This document shows positions 27,119-36,448 of a DNA stretch of 64,000 nt, one piece after another (the stretch's first letter is position 1; every line of letters begins with the position of its first letter). The notes under the pieces were generated by a model. That model was given only the letters and a program-made list of their open reading frames with translations, ran no database searches and was not told the DNA's origin. The stretch comes from Spirochaetales bacterium Spiro_09 (lineage in GTDB: Bacteria; Spirochaetota; Spirochaetia; Treponematales; Treponemataceae). The stretch is taken from the NCBI GenBank assembly GCA_001604385.1, contig LVBK01000013.1, positions 62,001 through 126,000 of the forward strand, given 5' to 3'. The translations under genes were made by a program, and so were the position numbers.

Positions 27119-28126
27119 TTACAAAAGACCGTCAAGGGCTGTTTTTATCAAAGCGGCCACTCCGCTAAAATCTTCAGCATGTACGTGATGAATGCCTTTC
27201 ATGGAACGAATGAAGGTTTCCTGGCGCTTGGCATATTTTTTACTGTTCCTGACAATTGCGTCCCGTATCAAGGGTATATCCGAAGCAGGAGGATCGGTCA
27301 AAAAGAACTCGCGATAGCCTATGGCTTGCATGCCGGGATCATCCGGCCCGTATCCGGCTTCCAACAATCCGTTGAATTCGTCAACCAGTCCCGCATCGAA
27401 CATCTCGTCCACGCGTTTTTCTATCCGTTCGTAGACCTCCGCACGCGGACGGTCCAGGGCAATGCAAACAAACGAATATCCCTCACGCAGGGTAGCGCCC
27501 GCCTCAAAGGAAGACTGGGGATGACCCGATGCATAGAAAATTTCAAGCGATCGCACAATTCGATACGCGTCGTGTGGATGGATACGGGAGGCTGAAAGAC
27601 TGTCGACACCGGAGAGTTCTTCGCGCAGTGGATCAAGTCCTTCTATGTCTAACCGCTTTAGCAGACTCTCACGTATACCCGGGTCGGATTGCGGGGTATC
27701 CGGTAACCCGTACACAAAGTTTTTTATATAGAACGCGGTTCCGCCCAGGATAACCGGAAGCCGACCTCGTGCGGAAATTTCTGTGCACAATCTGTCAGAT
27801 TCACGCACAAAATCTCCGGCACAAAACTGCTGGTCTGGCGAAATGCAGTCAACAAGATGATGGGGAAGGGAATCAAGAAGGAAAGAAGGCGGTTTGGCGG
27901 TACCGATATTCATGTTACGGTACACCTGCATTGAATCTGCACTGATTATTTCAGCCATGCCGGCAAAAGGAGCGGGTGTCCCGGTGAGGCGCGTTGAAAA
28001 TAACCGTTCAGAGAGGGCCGTCTTGCCCGAAGCGGTCGGTCCGAAGATGACCGCTACCGGTAACGGCCTATTACTGCTTATCGATCTGGTATTCAACGGT
28101 CCGGGTAAAGACCTGCCGGGCAGCAA
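27119..28126 (-). CDS. miaA: tRNA dimethylallyltransferase, copy 1
   Basis: The protein is up to 335 residues. The P-loop is FGPTASGKTALSERL. EIISADSMQVYRNMNIGTAKP, HHLVDCISPDQ, LPVILGGTAFYIKNFVYG and MQAIGYREFF follow, ending with KKYAKRQETFIRSM. MiaA adds dimethylallyl to A37 of tRNAs reading UNN codons. The start is uncertain: only TTG codons at 28126 and 28096 lie before the P-loop, and both are inside the 94-residue gene upstream, so initiation is probably coupled. A second, divergent miaA lies at 36449-37390. Confidence 0.9.
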   Translation of the reverse strand: MLPGRSLPGPLNTRSISSNRPLPVAVIFGPTASGKTALSERLFSTRLTGTPAPFAGMAEIISADSMQVYRNMNIGTAKPPSFLLDSLPHHLVDCISPDQQFCAGDFVRESDRLCTEISARGRLPVILGGTAFYIKNFVYGLPDTPQSDPGIRESLLKRLDIEGLDPLREELSGVDSLSASRIHPHDAYRIVRSLEIFYASGHPQSSFEAGATLREGYSFVCIALDRPRAEVYERIEKRVDEMFDAGLVDEFNGLLEAGYGPDDPGMQAIGYREFFLTDPPASDIPLIRDAIVRNSKKYAKRQETFIRSMKGIHHVHAEDFSGVAALIKTALDGLL

Positions 28127-28355
28127 GCGAAACCACTTTACCGTCGTTAGCTTCTATTTCCGGGTCACGTACCATAGAAAGCTGATATGCGCGACGGATG
28201 GACGCACAGGTTATTTCGTATACATTGCCCGTAAACTCGACGAGCTGTTCAAGTGGGAATATCATTGTTTCAGTATACGAATTCATTGAAACAAGAGCAA
28301 GTGCTTGTTGCCCCATTACCTGATATATGCTTACATTATATTCATGTTTATTCAT
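28071..28355 (-). CDS. Conserved small protein of unknown function
   Basis: This 94-residue protein is not recognised. It is soluble, with a central predicted strand-helix segment (ETMIFPLEQLVEFTGNVYEITCASIRRAYQLS) and ends with YQIDKQ. It starts at ATG 28355, directly divergent from hflK, and overlaps the beginning of miaA by up to 56 bases, so the two are probably translated together. The overlap and sensible codon content support it as a real gene. Confidence 0.6.
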   Translation of the reverse strand: MNKHEYNVSIYQVMGQQALALVSMNSYTETMIFPLEQLVEFTGNVYEITCASIRRAYQLSMVRDPEIEANDGKVVSLAARQVFTRTVEYQIDKQ

Positions 28356-28412
28356 TCAGACTAACGTGAGTGAATTATGCCGATGCAATAAAATGTGTAT
28401 ACCGGAGGTATC

Positions 28413-29393
28413 ATGGATACATCGAACGGAAGTCAACAGCCACAGTTCTCAGGAAAAATACCGTACAAGCTGATTCTGACAGTTGCGGCAATAATAATTG
28501 CCGTTATCATCGCAAGTACCGGGTTTTTTATAGTAGATCAGACAGAGGAAGCGGTCGTTACCCGCTTTGGTAAGTACACGAAAACTGTCGGACCCGGACT
28601 TCAATTTAAGCTTCCCCTCGGAATTGATCGTGCCTGGAATGTTCCGACTAAACAAATTCAGACCGAACAGTTTGGATTCCGGACAGTACGCGCGGGAAGC
28701 CAAAATGTATATGAAGATAACCTGACAAAAGAGTCGACCATGCTGACTGGTGACCTCAATATTGTCGACGTGGAATGGATTATCCAGTACCGGATCAATG
28801 ATCCTGTCGCCTGGCTTTTCAACGTTCATTACGACGTCAGACGATCCACGATCCGCGACATCTCACAATCGGTAATAAACACACTGGTAGGAGACCGGGC
28901 CATACTGGACGTAATCGGCCCCGAAAGAACAGCTATTGAAAACAACGCACTGATGATGATGAACGATCAGCTTCGGGAATTCGGTCTGGGAGTAACAATA
29001 ACAACCGTGCAACTTCAGAACATTGTACCACCAGCAGGTGTTCAGTCTGCATTCGAGGACGTAAATAAGGCTATTCAGGACATGAACAGACTCATCAATG
29101 AAGGAAAGGAAGCATATAACGCAGAAATTCCCAAAGCCTCCGGTGAAGCAGAGAAAATGGTACTTGAAGCCCAGGGATATGCTGCCGAACGTGTCAACCG
29201 GGCACAGGGTGATGCCTCCCGATTTACTTCGGTGTATGAAGAATACCGTCGTGCTCCGGAATTGACCAGGAGACGGCTCTATCTTGAAACAATGGAAAAT
29301 CTTTTTGCCACAAAAGAAGGCACTACCTTGGTAGATAAAAAACTTGAAAACTTCCTGCCGCTCGGGAATGTAGTAACAGGAGGCGCACAATGA
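28413..29393 (+). CDS. hflK: HflK-type SPFH membrane protein
   Basis: The protein is about 326 residues. One N-terminal membrane helix (ILTVAAIIIAVIIASTGFFIV) is followed by the SPFH/band-7 domain (EEAVVTRFGKYTKTVGPGLQFKLP) and a long coiled-coil (INEGKEAYNAEIPKASGEAEKMVLEAQGYAAE). HflK and HflC form a cage around the FtsH protease. The ATG at 28413 is chosen because GGAGG lies four bases upstream. A GTG at 28395 is unlikely. The start of hflC overlaps the end by four bases. Confidence 0.93.
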   Translation: MDTSNGSQQPQFSGKIPYKLILTVAAIIIAVIIASTGFFIVDQTEEAVVTRFGKYTKTVGPGLQFKLPLGIDRAWNVPTKQIQTEQFGFRTVRAGSQNVYEDNLTKESTMLTGDLNIVDVEWIIQYRINDPVAWLFNVHYDVRRSTIRDISQSVINTLVGDRAILDVIGPERTAIENNALMMMNDQLREFGLGVTITTVQLQNIVPPAGVQSAFEDVNKAIQDMNRLINEGKEAYNAEIPKASGEAEKMVLEAQGYAAERVNRAQGDASRFTSVYEEYRRAPELTRRRLYLETMENLFATKEGTTLVDKKLENFLPLGNVVTGGAQ

Positions 29394-30373
29394 ACGCACT
29401 ACGGTCAAAGATAATCACTACAGCCATCATACTGATTGTGGCAGCCTTTATACTGAATCCCTTCTATGTTGTCGAGGAAGGAAATCAGTCAATAATCACT
29501 CGCTTTGGAGAAATAGTGCGCTCAACTCCGGATGCGGGTTTGCACGTAAAACTGCCGTTTATCGACCAGGTAATCACCTATCCGAAAAAACTGATGTCGC
29601 TTGAGGGAGATTCGCAGCGAATACCGACGAAGGAAAACCAGTTTATCATCGTTGATACTACCAGCCGCTGGAAAATAACCGATCCGGTAAAGTTCTATGA
29701 ATCGGTAACGACTATCGAGGCCGCCTACTCGCGGTTAAGCGACATTATCGATTCGGCAGTTCGCACCGTCATTACATCCTCCAGTTTGAACGATGTTGTA
29801 CGCAATTCGAACCTGATCAACGAATTACAGCACAAGGAAAATTTTGCCCTCGGCGCCGACGCGGAAGACGTACAGCTGAGCCAGATTACTGCGGAAAAGG
29901 CGACCTATGAAACGATTACCAAGGGAAGGCGCGCACTGAGCAATGAAATGGCGCAGATAGCTCGCGAAAAAGTGCCCGAATTCGGTATTGAACTTATAGA
30001 CATAGTTCCCCGTCAAATTAAATATTCCGATGAGTTGACGCAAAGCGTGTATAATCGCATGATCAAGGAACGAAACCAGATTGCCCAGACGTTCCGTTCA
30101 ACCGGAGAAGGAAAAAAGGCCGAGTGGATGGGAAAACTTGAAAATGAGCGGCGCAGCCTTCTTTCAAGCGCGTATAATCGGGCGGAAAAGATCAAGGGCG
30201 ATGCGGATGCTCTTTCCTCGAGAATATACACCGAAGCCTACAGTCGGGATCCCGAATTTTACAGCTTTTGGAAAAGCATTGAAACATACCGGTCAACCAT
30301 GCCGCAATTCAACAAGATCATGACGACGGATCTCGAGTTTTTCAAGTATCTTTATTCACCGAACGGACGATAA
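29390..30373 (+). CDS. hflC: HflC-type SPFH membrane protein
   Basis: This 327-residue protein has one N-terminal helix (IITTAIILIVAAFILNPFYVV) and a band-7 domain (EGNQSIITRFGEIVRSTPDAGLHVKLPF). It also carries the HflC features FYESV/YSRLSDIIDSAVR, ELIDIVPRQIKYSDELTQSVYNRM and RSTGEGKKAEW. It partners HflK. It overlaps hflK by four bases (ATGA) and a pseudokinase gene starts three bases after its stop, making a three-gene unit. Confidence 0.93.
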   Translation: MNALRSKIITTAIILIVAAFILNPFYVVEEGNQSIITRFGEIVRSTPDAGLHVKLPFIDQVITYPKKLMSLEGDSQRIPTKENQFIIVDTTSRWKITDPVKFYESVTTIEAAYSRLSDIIDSAVRTVITSSSLNDVVRNSNLINELQHKENFALGADAEDVQLSQITAEKATYETITKGRRALSNEMAQIAREKVPEFGIELIDIVPRQIKYSDELTQSVYNRMIKERNQIAQTFRSTGEGKKAEWMGKLENERRSLLSSAYNRAEKIKGDADALSSRIYTEAYSRDPEFYSFWKSIETYRSTMPQFNKIMTTDLEFFKYLYSPNGR

Positions 30374-30376
30374 CAG

Positions 30377-31939
30377 ATGGCCTTAGTTGAACACAGCACC
30401 AGGGAAGGCTCCCGGGTGCTTGTAGTACGAACGGGGATGAATCCCCGTTCATTTGCTCAATCTCGGCTTTCAAAAATAACGACGGTTCCCGGACATTTGG
30501 TTGACAGCACGGGCCAGGTGGACTCATGGCAATTTGAGGGAACCTTCTGCGATGACACGGGCAGTCGGGAAGAAATTGTGCTTTTCGGAACGGATTATCA
30601 GGGAACCCCGCTCATTGATCTGGTACAGGGTACAGACAAAAAACTGGCCTGGAGTGCGATGCACCGCTGCATCTCCTTACTTGAAAAGGTTTTGCAAAGC
30701 GGAAACCAGGATCTTGTTTTGAATGCAGTCAGGACAGGTCCGGCAGGTATTCTCATGGGTGATAATGGAGGCCTTCTCGTATTTCCCGCAGAGGCTTGCA
30801 TCGCCTGCATTGAAACCCAGCCGGGTACTTTTCCTGTTGACAACCGACACAGGTGGATTCATCCCGATGCCGACACACTGCCACCGGAACGGTCCCTCAG
30901 TTTCCTGGCAGGAGTTATGGCATACAGAATCATTGCGGGACAGATGCCCTTCGCACACACTGGCGAAGATGCACCCCTTTCTCAACAGATTGCGGAGACG
31001 ATAAGAAAACACCGTTATATGGAGTTATCCCGTACCGTGTGGGAGGTCAGGAATAGTGCAGCGCAATGTGTCGACGGTCTGATAAACACGAGTCTGTCCA
31101 ACTCTACTGCCACCCTTCTCGCCTTCGGAAACGACTTTGATGCAATCTGTGATCCCGAACGGGCCGGGCAAGTCCCAACCGCGGAATTCACAGACATACG
31201 AGATTGGGAAATAAAAAGGTTCAATACAGCAATTAAAAAAGCAGTATTCATGAAGAAATACCGCGTCCTTTATTCGGGAGCACTCGTCGCATGCTGTGCC
31301 TTGCTTGCCTTCCTTGCAATATGGCGCTTCGACAGTGCGGCAAAGCCGACGACAGAGGGACTCGACAGCAGTGAGGTTGTTCTCCGCTATTATACGGCCA
31401 TCTCGCAGCTTGATCAGGTTACGCCGCGGGCATTTTCAAAGAGAAGGGTTAAACCCGATTATGACGATTTTACTGCGAGTCTGTATGTGTCCGCAAAAAT
31501 GAGACAAACCTATGAGCGTGATGCCGGAATCATAACACCGGCACAGTTGTATGCAGGGCAATGGAACAAGGATAAAATGGTATACGGCATGACACAATTA
31601 TCAGTCCGCGCTGTATCCCGGGGAGAAAAAACAGCGCAATATGAGGTGTCATTCTATTTATGGCTACCTTTTTCCCCCTCTCCGGAAGATGCCCCGCTGG
31701 ATCCATTCAATGCACCCATACAGCTGAGCCTGTATTTATACCGGGATATAGTCAACCTTGAGTATGCGCGAAACCGCTGGATCATTTCTGCAATTGAGCA
31801 TGCGGAGCGAACGACAATAGAAGAAAATGGACAAAAGGTACTTGATCTCGTTAACAATCCCGAAGGTAAAACCAAAAAATGGGCTCCTTCAAATGAAGAA
31901 ATTGAAAACGCACAGCAATTTGAAATGATTGTTCATTAA
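30377..31939 (+). CDS. Membrane protein with degraded protein-kinase-like domain
   Basis: This 520-residue protein has a cytoplasmic N-terminal region with kinase-lobe traces. GPAGILMGDNGGLLVFP (about 121-137) sits where a kinase has its catalytic loop and lacks HRD, and LSFLAGVMAYRIIAGQMPF (about 174-192) resembles the alphaF to alphaG region. No VAIK, HRD or DFG is visible, so it is predicted to be a pseudokinase. One membrane helix (about 296-316) is followed by a ~200-residue extracytoplasmic domain. It begins three bases after hflC and may act with the HflKC complex. Confidence 0.6.
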   Translation: MALVEHSTREGSRVLVVRTGMNPRSFAQSRLSKITTVPGHLVDSTGQVDSWQFEGTFCDDTGSREEIVLFGTDYQGTPLIDLVQGTDKKLAWSAMHRCISLLEKVLQSGNQDLVLNAVRTGPAGILMGDNGGLLVFPAEACIACIETQPGTFPVDNRHRWIHPDADTLPPERSLSFLAGVMAYRIIAGQMPFAHTGEDAPLSQQIAETIRKHRYMELSRTVWEVRNSAAQCVDGLINTSLSNSTATLLAFGNDFDAICDPERAGQVPTAEFTDIRDWEIKRFNTAIKKAVFMKKYRVLYSGALVACCALLAFLAIWRFDSAAKPTTEGLDSSEVVLRYYTAISQLDQVTPRAFSKRRVKPDYDDFTASLYVSAKMRQTYERDAGIITPAQLYAGQWNKDKMVYGMTQLSVRAVSRGEKTAQYEVSFYLWLPFSPSPEDAPLDPFNAPIQLSLYLYRDIVNLEYARNRWIISAIEHAERTTIEENGQKVLDLVNNPEGKTKKWAPSNEEIENAQQFEMIVH

Positions 31940-31949
31940 GCGCCACATG

Positions 31950-31988
31950 CTGACAATGAACTGCTCCACTGAAGCAGTTCATTGTCAG
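31950..31988. terminator. Perfect 16-bp hairpin between convergent genes
   Basis: CTGACAATGAACTGCT and its exact complement flank a seven-base loop, between the pseudokinase stop and the lepB stop. There is no T-run, so it may be a bidirectional, factor-assisted terminator. Confidence 0.6.
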
Positions 31989-32000
31989 TTAGCCGCACTT

Positions 32001-33680
32001 TTACTGAGGAACACCCGCTCTCGAAAGCGGCCAAAACCTGAAAAGCGCTGTTCCCAAAATCATATGCGCAGGAACAAAACGGGGCTCAAGATTCGATCTA
32101 TAAAGAATTGAATACCGATCTCCGTTATCGAGGGGAATTAACCGCCTGACATAGGAATGCCGCATATCGAGCGAATTGAACCGGTTGTCACCCATCATGA
32201 AATAGGAATCCTCGGGGATATAGCTCTCCTCTTCCGGGGGAAATTCGCCCATATTGCGTTGGTCATGAATGCTTATATACAATAAAAAGAGCCGCATATC
32301 AGTATCAAGCACGATTCGTTCAGCATCTGTACTGTAATCTTCAGGTGCATTTTTTCCGTCCTGCATCAATTCGGCATTTCGTACCAACAGACGGGCAAGC
32401 GTGTGTTTAATCAGCAAGTTAAGATTGCGGGTACGCTCATTAAAGAGATTGTCGCGCTCAGGATTCACTTCCCAGGCTGTAAGGAATTCGTCAAACCAGG
32501 CAGCTCCGCCATCGGTATTGAGCAATATTCGGCTTGCCTCGATGTTATTCTTGTATAACCAGAAAATCTCCATACGCGAGCCCTCGAAGAGATCAGGGGC
32601 TCTCATAACCGTATCGCGTGTCGTCTTCAAACTGCGAAACCGCTTTACCAGTTCGGCACTTTCCTTGGTATATTGAGTTTGGTCCAGGGCGGCTCTGCGC
32701 GATTCAACCGACTCGAGCAAGCTGAATTCATCCCTGCTAAAAAGTTTGTCCTTGACAAGTGCATATTCGGTTCGGGGCAAGGCAGCCAGATTCCAGGTAG
32801 CCCAGGATGCGTCTTCAGTAACCTGGTGCCATGAAGGATTGGTACGGGTTTTCGAATAGAGAATCCCATCGACCAGCATCAATTTCTCGCCGGGTATGCC
32901 GGTAACGCGTTTAACCAGCGGATCAGCCTTAACATCCCCAAACTCGTCAACATTGATATTGACCGAGGTAAAGGTCAGCATATAGATAAGCTGCGAGACA
33001 AAAGAACGCACCCGATCTGCCTTGGTATCGTTGTAGTGCGGATTATTGAACACCACAATGTTACCCCGCTTGTAATCCCGCAGCCGCGGGACCCCAACTT
33101 CGGACAAGGGAAACTTGGGTCCGGAAGGCGTTTTGACAACCACAACACGGTCTTTCACCATGAACTCGGGTACCATCGATTCTGTTGGAATGGCATAGAG
33201 CTGAAAGAAGAACAGATTGACAAGCAAAACAAGACAGGCAGCCTGAATCAAAGCGTCAAGCCACTCCAAAATATGCACAGCAACGTTCTTCTTCCGCTTC
33301 TTCTCGAACTGGAATGACGGAACATGGCGTTGTATCCGCTTGTCGGAAAGCCGGTAGAGGGTCACAAAAGAGAGAATAAAAACCGCGATCCAGCAAAGCA
33401 CAGTGAGAAGATCAAGAATAAAAAACCCGTCCGCAGAACCGGAGCGTCGTATAATGAAGGCAGCAAAAAGTATAAAGGGTATGTACTCAAGTATTTTTCT
33501 CAGAACCGCAAGCTTGCGATATACGGGATTCCGTACGAAACGAACAGATACCGCCGCCAATAGCACGGTCACCGCAAGCGACAAGGGAAAGGCCCAAAAG
33601 GCGGCACCAAACTCAGGAATGAAGCATAAAACGGAAAACACAAATGATGCGATGACACATCCGGATAACAGCACAATCAT
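32001..33680 (-). CDS. lepB: Signal peptidase I, enlarged
   Basis: The protein is about 559 residues from the ATG at 33680, which has GGAGG upstream. Numbering from there, several N-terminal membrane helices fill the first ~110 residues. The catalytic Ser lies in IPTESMVPEFM (about 168), the catalytic Lys in PLVKRVTGIPGEK (about 257), and the box MGDNRFNSLDMRHS at about 496. The gap of about 240 residues between the Lys box and MGDN is far longer than in usual enzymes and is filled by a charged, helical insert. It cleaves signal peptides outside the inner membrane. Confidence 0.92.
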   Translation of the reverse strand: MIVLLSGCVIASFVFSVLCFIPEFGAAFWAFPLSLAVTVLLAAVSVRFVRNPVYRKLAVLRKILEYIPFILFAAFIIRRSGSADGFFILDLLTVLCWIAVFILSFVTLYRLSDKRIQRHVPSFQFEKKRKKNVAVHILEWLDALIQAACLVLLVNLFFFQLYAIPTESMVPEFMVKDRVVVVKTPSGPKFPLSEVGVPRLRDYKRGNIVVFNNPHYNDTKADRVRSFVSQLIYMLTFTSVNINVDEFGDVKADPLVKRVTGIPGEKLMLVDGILYSKTRTNPSWHQVTEDASWATWNLAALPRTEYALVKDKLFSRDEFSLLESVESRRAALDQTQYTKESAELVKRFRSLKTTRDTVMRAPDLFEGSRMEIFWLYKNNIEASRILLNTDGGAAWFDEFLTAWEVNPERDNLFNERTRNLNLLIKHTLARLLVRNAELMQDGKNAPEDYSTDAERIVLDTDMRLFLLYISIHDQRNMGEFPPEEESYIPEDSYFMMGDNRFNSLDMRHSYVRRLIPLDNGDRYSILYRSNLEPRFVPAHMILGTALFRFWPLSRAGVPQ

Positions 33681-33738
33681 GATTCCTCCAAAACTTGCCA
33701 ACAGAACCAAAAGTATAGCAAAAAAAAAAAAGCAGCGC

Positions 33739-33744
33739 TATACT
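33739..33744 (+). promoter_or_regulatory. -10 box for fumarase
   Basis: TATACT ends nine bases before the fumarase ATG. An A-rich tract upstream may act as an UP element. No -35 consensus or ribosome site was seen. Confidence 0.5.
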
Positions 33745-33753
33745 GCAAACATT

Positions 33754-35379
33754 ATGGATTTTGAACAGATACACATTCCGCTCGAAATTCCCGTTCCGCA
33801 GGAAAACGGGTCGAACGTACATATAGATTCCCGGCTCCTTACGTTTGCTGCACAGCAGGCCTTCGAGCGCCTGTCGTTCACCTTTACGCGGGAACATCTT
33901 GAACACCTGATTTCGGTTGCACTTGATCCCGTCAACAGCCCGAATGACAGATCCACGGCGGCTCAACTGCTTGAGAACGCAAACATAGCGGCAAAAGGCA
34001 TGTACCCCCTGTGCCAGGATACCGGAACGGCTCAGGTATTCGCCTGGAAAGAAAATGGAATCGATACTGGCGCATCGGATGACGTGGAAGCCCTCTCGAA
34101 AGGCGCCCTGGGAGCGTATGAAAACAGAAATCTTCGTTTTTCGACGACTATTCCGGATTCCCTCTTTTGTGAACATGATCCCCATACAAACGGCCCTGCG
34201 CAGATACTGGTGCAATGCACACCAAAAACAGGCGAAGATATCGCATATCGCTTTCTGTTTTGCGCAAAAGGCGGCGGCTCCGCGAATAAAACCGGTTTGA
34301 TTCAGGCAACAAAGGCACTCCTGAACGAAGAAGCCTTTACGGCGTATCTTCGCCGTGAAATTGCCGCTCTTGGAACTGCCGCGTGTCCACCATACACCAT
34401 CGCGGTTGTAGTCGGGGGAATAAGCCCCGAGCAAAACCTTCTGACCCTGAAACTCGCAACAGCCGGCTTATATTCACACACGATAGAAGGACATGATTAC
34501 CGCGTCATGGGCGCACTGCCGCTCAGGTGTCCTGAATGGGAACAACGGGTGCTTGACATTGCAGCCGATACCGGTCTCGGTGCCCAATTCGGGGGCCGCG
34601 CGCTTGCGGTCTCCGCGATAGTTCTCCGCTTGCCGCGCCACGGGGCCAGTTGTCCGGTATCGCTAGGAGTGTCCTGCTCCGCACACCGCAATTTGTACGG
34701 ATATATCAATTCGCGCGGCTTCTGGCTGGAGAAAACGATTGACACACCCGAACGCCTTCCCGGTTTTGCCGACGCTGTATCCCGATCAGCTGCAGAAGCG
34801 GCACAAACCATCGAGATCAATCTTGACAAAGGTATCGAGGCTGCCCGCAACCAGCTGTCCGGAATGACCTGCGGTACGGCTCTTGTATTAAGCGGGAACA
34901 TCCTTGTCGCTCGCGATGCTGCCCATGCGCGATGGCGCCAGCTACTGAACGAAGGAAAGGCCTTGCCTGACTATCTGCGTGAATACGCCATCCTCTACGC
35001 CGGCCCGGCCCGTACCCCAATCGGAGCGGTAACCGGAAGTTTCGGTCCGACAACTGCGGGACGGATGGATGAATACGCGGACGATTTGATGAGCAGGGGT
35101 GCCGCACTTATCACGATTGCGAAAGGAAACAGGAATGCCCAATGGCAAAAAGCCTGCAAAAAATATGGCGCCTTCTACCTCGGAACCGTTGGCGGCGCAG
35201 CAGCACTCATTGCCGAACGGCATGTACTTCATTCAGAAGTAATCGATTACCCCGAGCTGGGAATGGAAGCGGTCAGACTGCTGAAAATATCAAGGCTTCC
35301 CGCCTGCATGATAACCAACGACAAGGGTGAAGATTTTTATACAAGTATTCTTGAGAATAACCTTCAACAAAATTCATAG
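33754..35379 (+). CDS. Class I fumarate hydratase (4Fe-4S)
   Basis: The protein is about 541 residues from the ATG at 33754. The alpha and beta regions are fused. Likely Fe-S cysteines lie in PLCQDTGTAQVF, FCAKGGGSANKT and CPPYTIAVVVGGISPEQN. The C-terminal part has TPIGAVTGSFGPTTAGRMD and GTVGGAAALI. It interconverts fumarate and malate. L-tartrate dehydratase is a related alternative. The longer open frame upstream to 33403 lies antisense to lepB and is not coding. No Shine-Dalgarno precedes the ATG, suggesting a leaderless mRNA. Its last six bases overlap the convergent tatD gene. Confidence 0.92.
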   Translation: MDFEQIHIPLEIPVPQENGSNVHIDSRLLTFAAQQAFERLSFTFTREHLEHLISVALDPVNSPNDRSTAAQLLENANIAAKGMYPLCQDTGTAQVFAWKENGIDTGASDDVEALSKGALGAYENRNLRFSTTIPDSLFCEHDPHTNGPAQILVQCTPKTGEDIAYRFLFCAKGGGSANKTGLIQATKALLNEEAFTAYLRREIAALGTAACPPYTIAVVVGGISPEQNLLTLKLATAGLYSHTIEGHDYRVMGALPLRCPEWEQRVLDIAADTGLGAQFGGRALAVSAIVLRLPRHGASCPVSLGVSCSAHRNLYGYINSRGFWLEKTIDTPERLPGFADAVSRSAAEAAQTIEINLDKGIEAARNQLSGMTCGTALVLSGNILVARDAAHARWRQLLNEGKALPDYLREYAILYAGPARTPIGAVTGSFGPTTAGRMDEYADDLMSRGAALITIAKGNRNAQWQKACKKYGAFYLGTVGGAAALIAERHVLHSEVIDYPELGMEAVRLLKISRLPACMITNDKGEDFYTSILENNLQQNS

Positions 35380-36156
35380 CAGTTCACGGGAAGGGTGGGC
35401 AAGAAAAAAAGCTTCCTTAAAATTCTTCTCGACCCGGGAACACAACGTGTCAAGGGAAACAGACCGAAGGTCGGCAATACACTGGCTTACCTTCTGAATG
35501 TCAATTTCCCGGCTGTACGCCTCACCCCGACCGGCCATCCAGGGAGCATCGGTTTCTGTCAAAATGCGATCAACTGGTAAGGTGCGAGCAGAATGAAGCA
35601 CCGTCTTCTGCCCCCGCAACACTCCCTTGCCGAGTGAAAAATACGCATTAACGCCCCGCTTTAAAAATGCAATCCCTTCATCGGGAGAACCGGGCCAACC
35701 GTGAAATATAACCGAAGGGAGACGGGATAATCGGGCTGTCGACTCAAAGATGAGGGGCAAGGCCTTGCGGGAGTGTATGACAAGAGGAAGGCCATGGCGC
35801 AGGGAGCGCTCAACCTGTGCGTTCCAGACAAGGATTTGAGCATCAAGACTCGCTCTGAACGCCGGATTATACAAATCAAAACCGCATTCGCCAATTGCAT
35901 CGACCATCCCCAGTTCAATCGCCCGATCCAGAACCTCGAGAGCTGTATCATCGGGCTCCTGGGGATGTATGCCAAAAGAACACAGCATTGTGGCCGGCGC
36001 AAGTGTACCCGACAACCTTCGATGAAACACCAGTTCTTCCATGGTATGGGAAGAGGCACATAAAAAGGCGGTTAACCCGGGATCAAAGGCCCGCTGTGCT
36101 TTCCCGACCAGATCATAGGGATGAATATGGGCATCGATGAAATGTAAAACAGACAT
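35374..36156 (-). CDS. TatD-family metal-dependent hydrolase
   Basis: This 260-residue TIM barrel has all TatD metal ligands: FIDAHIHP near the N terminus, DAIGECGFD, LPLVIHSRKA, VIFHGWPGSP and ILTETDAPWM. Members are Mg-dependent 3'-5' DNases or other hydrolases, and the exact substrate cannot be told. The reverse-strand TATAAT at 36171-36166 lies nine bases before the ATG at 36156, again with no good ribosome site. A GTG directly upstream is an alternative start. Confidence 0.85.
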   Translation of the reverse strand: MSVLHFIDAHIHPYDLVGKAQRAFDPGLTAFLCASSHTMEELVFHRRLSGTLAPATMLCSFGIHPQEPDDTALEVLDRAIELGMVDAIGECGFDLYNPAFRASLDAQILVWNAQVERSLRHGLPLVIHSRKALPLIFESTARLSRLPSVIFHGWPGSPDEGIAFLKRGVNAYFSLGKGVLRGQKTVLHSARTLPVDRILTETDAPWMAGRGEAYSREIDIQKVSQCIADLRSVSLDTLCSRVEKNFKEAFFLAHPSRELL

Positions 36157-36165
36157 CACACCCTG

Positions 36166-36171
36166 ATTATA
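36166..36171 (-). promoter_or_regulatory. -10 box of tatD
   Basis: A perfect TATAAT on the reverse strand ends nine bases before the tatD ATG. No clear -35 was seen. Confidence 0.55.
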
Positions 36172-36223
36172 CTGCTAAAGGAACCGGCCGCACACCCGAA
36201 AATAGAGGTATCGGGAGGTTACG

Positions 36224-36439
36224 ATGAAAAACTACTATATCAAGAGCAAGGCGGGATCGGCAGATTATCTTTCGATTATCAATGAAAGCGAAGAAGGTTT
36301 TATGGTCCGAATTTTCAGAGACCTTGACGGATATGAAAAAATTATCGATGAATACATGACCCGGGCGCTCTTTGAAACGTGCGTACGCACGGGCTACCTG
36401 TGTCAAATGGAAGAAAAAGAAGCTACGGCTATTGCCTGA
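36224..36439 (+). CDS. Small conserved protein of unknown function
   Basis: This 71-residue acidic protein is not recognised. The sequence reads as a compact alpha/beta fold (KNYYIKSKAGSADYLSIINE, then EGFMVRIFRDLDGYEKII) with a Cys-containing tail. GGGAGG five bases before the ATG strongly supports translation. It sits alone between divergent tatD and convergent miaA copy 2. Confidence 0.65.
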   Translation: MKNYYIKSKAGSADYLSIINESEEGFMVRIFRDLDGYEKIIDEYMTRALFETCVRTGYLCQMEEKEATAIA

Positions 36440-36448
36440 GTGTACCGG

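Noticed and set aside
33403-33753. N-terminal extension of fumarase
   Set aside because: It is antisense to lepB, and the protein family begins at the ATG at 33754.
33613-34434. Reverse open frame of 273 codons
   Set aside because: It is antisense to the fumarase gene, rich in Cys and Arg, without motif or ribosome site.
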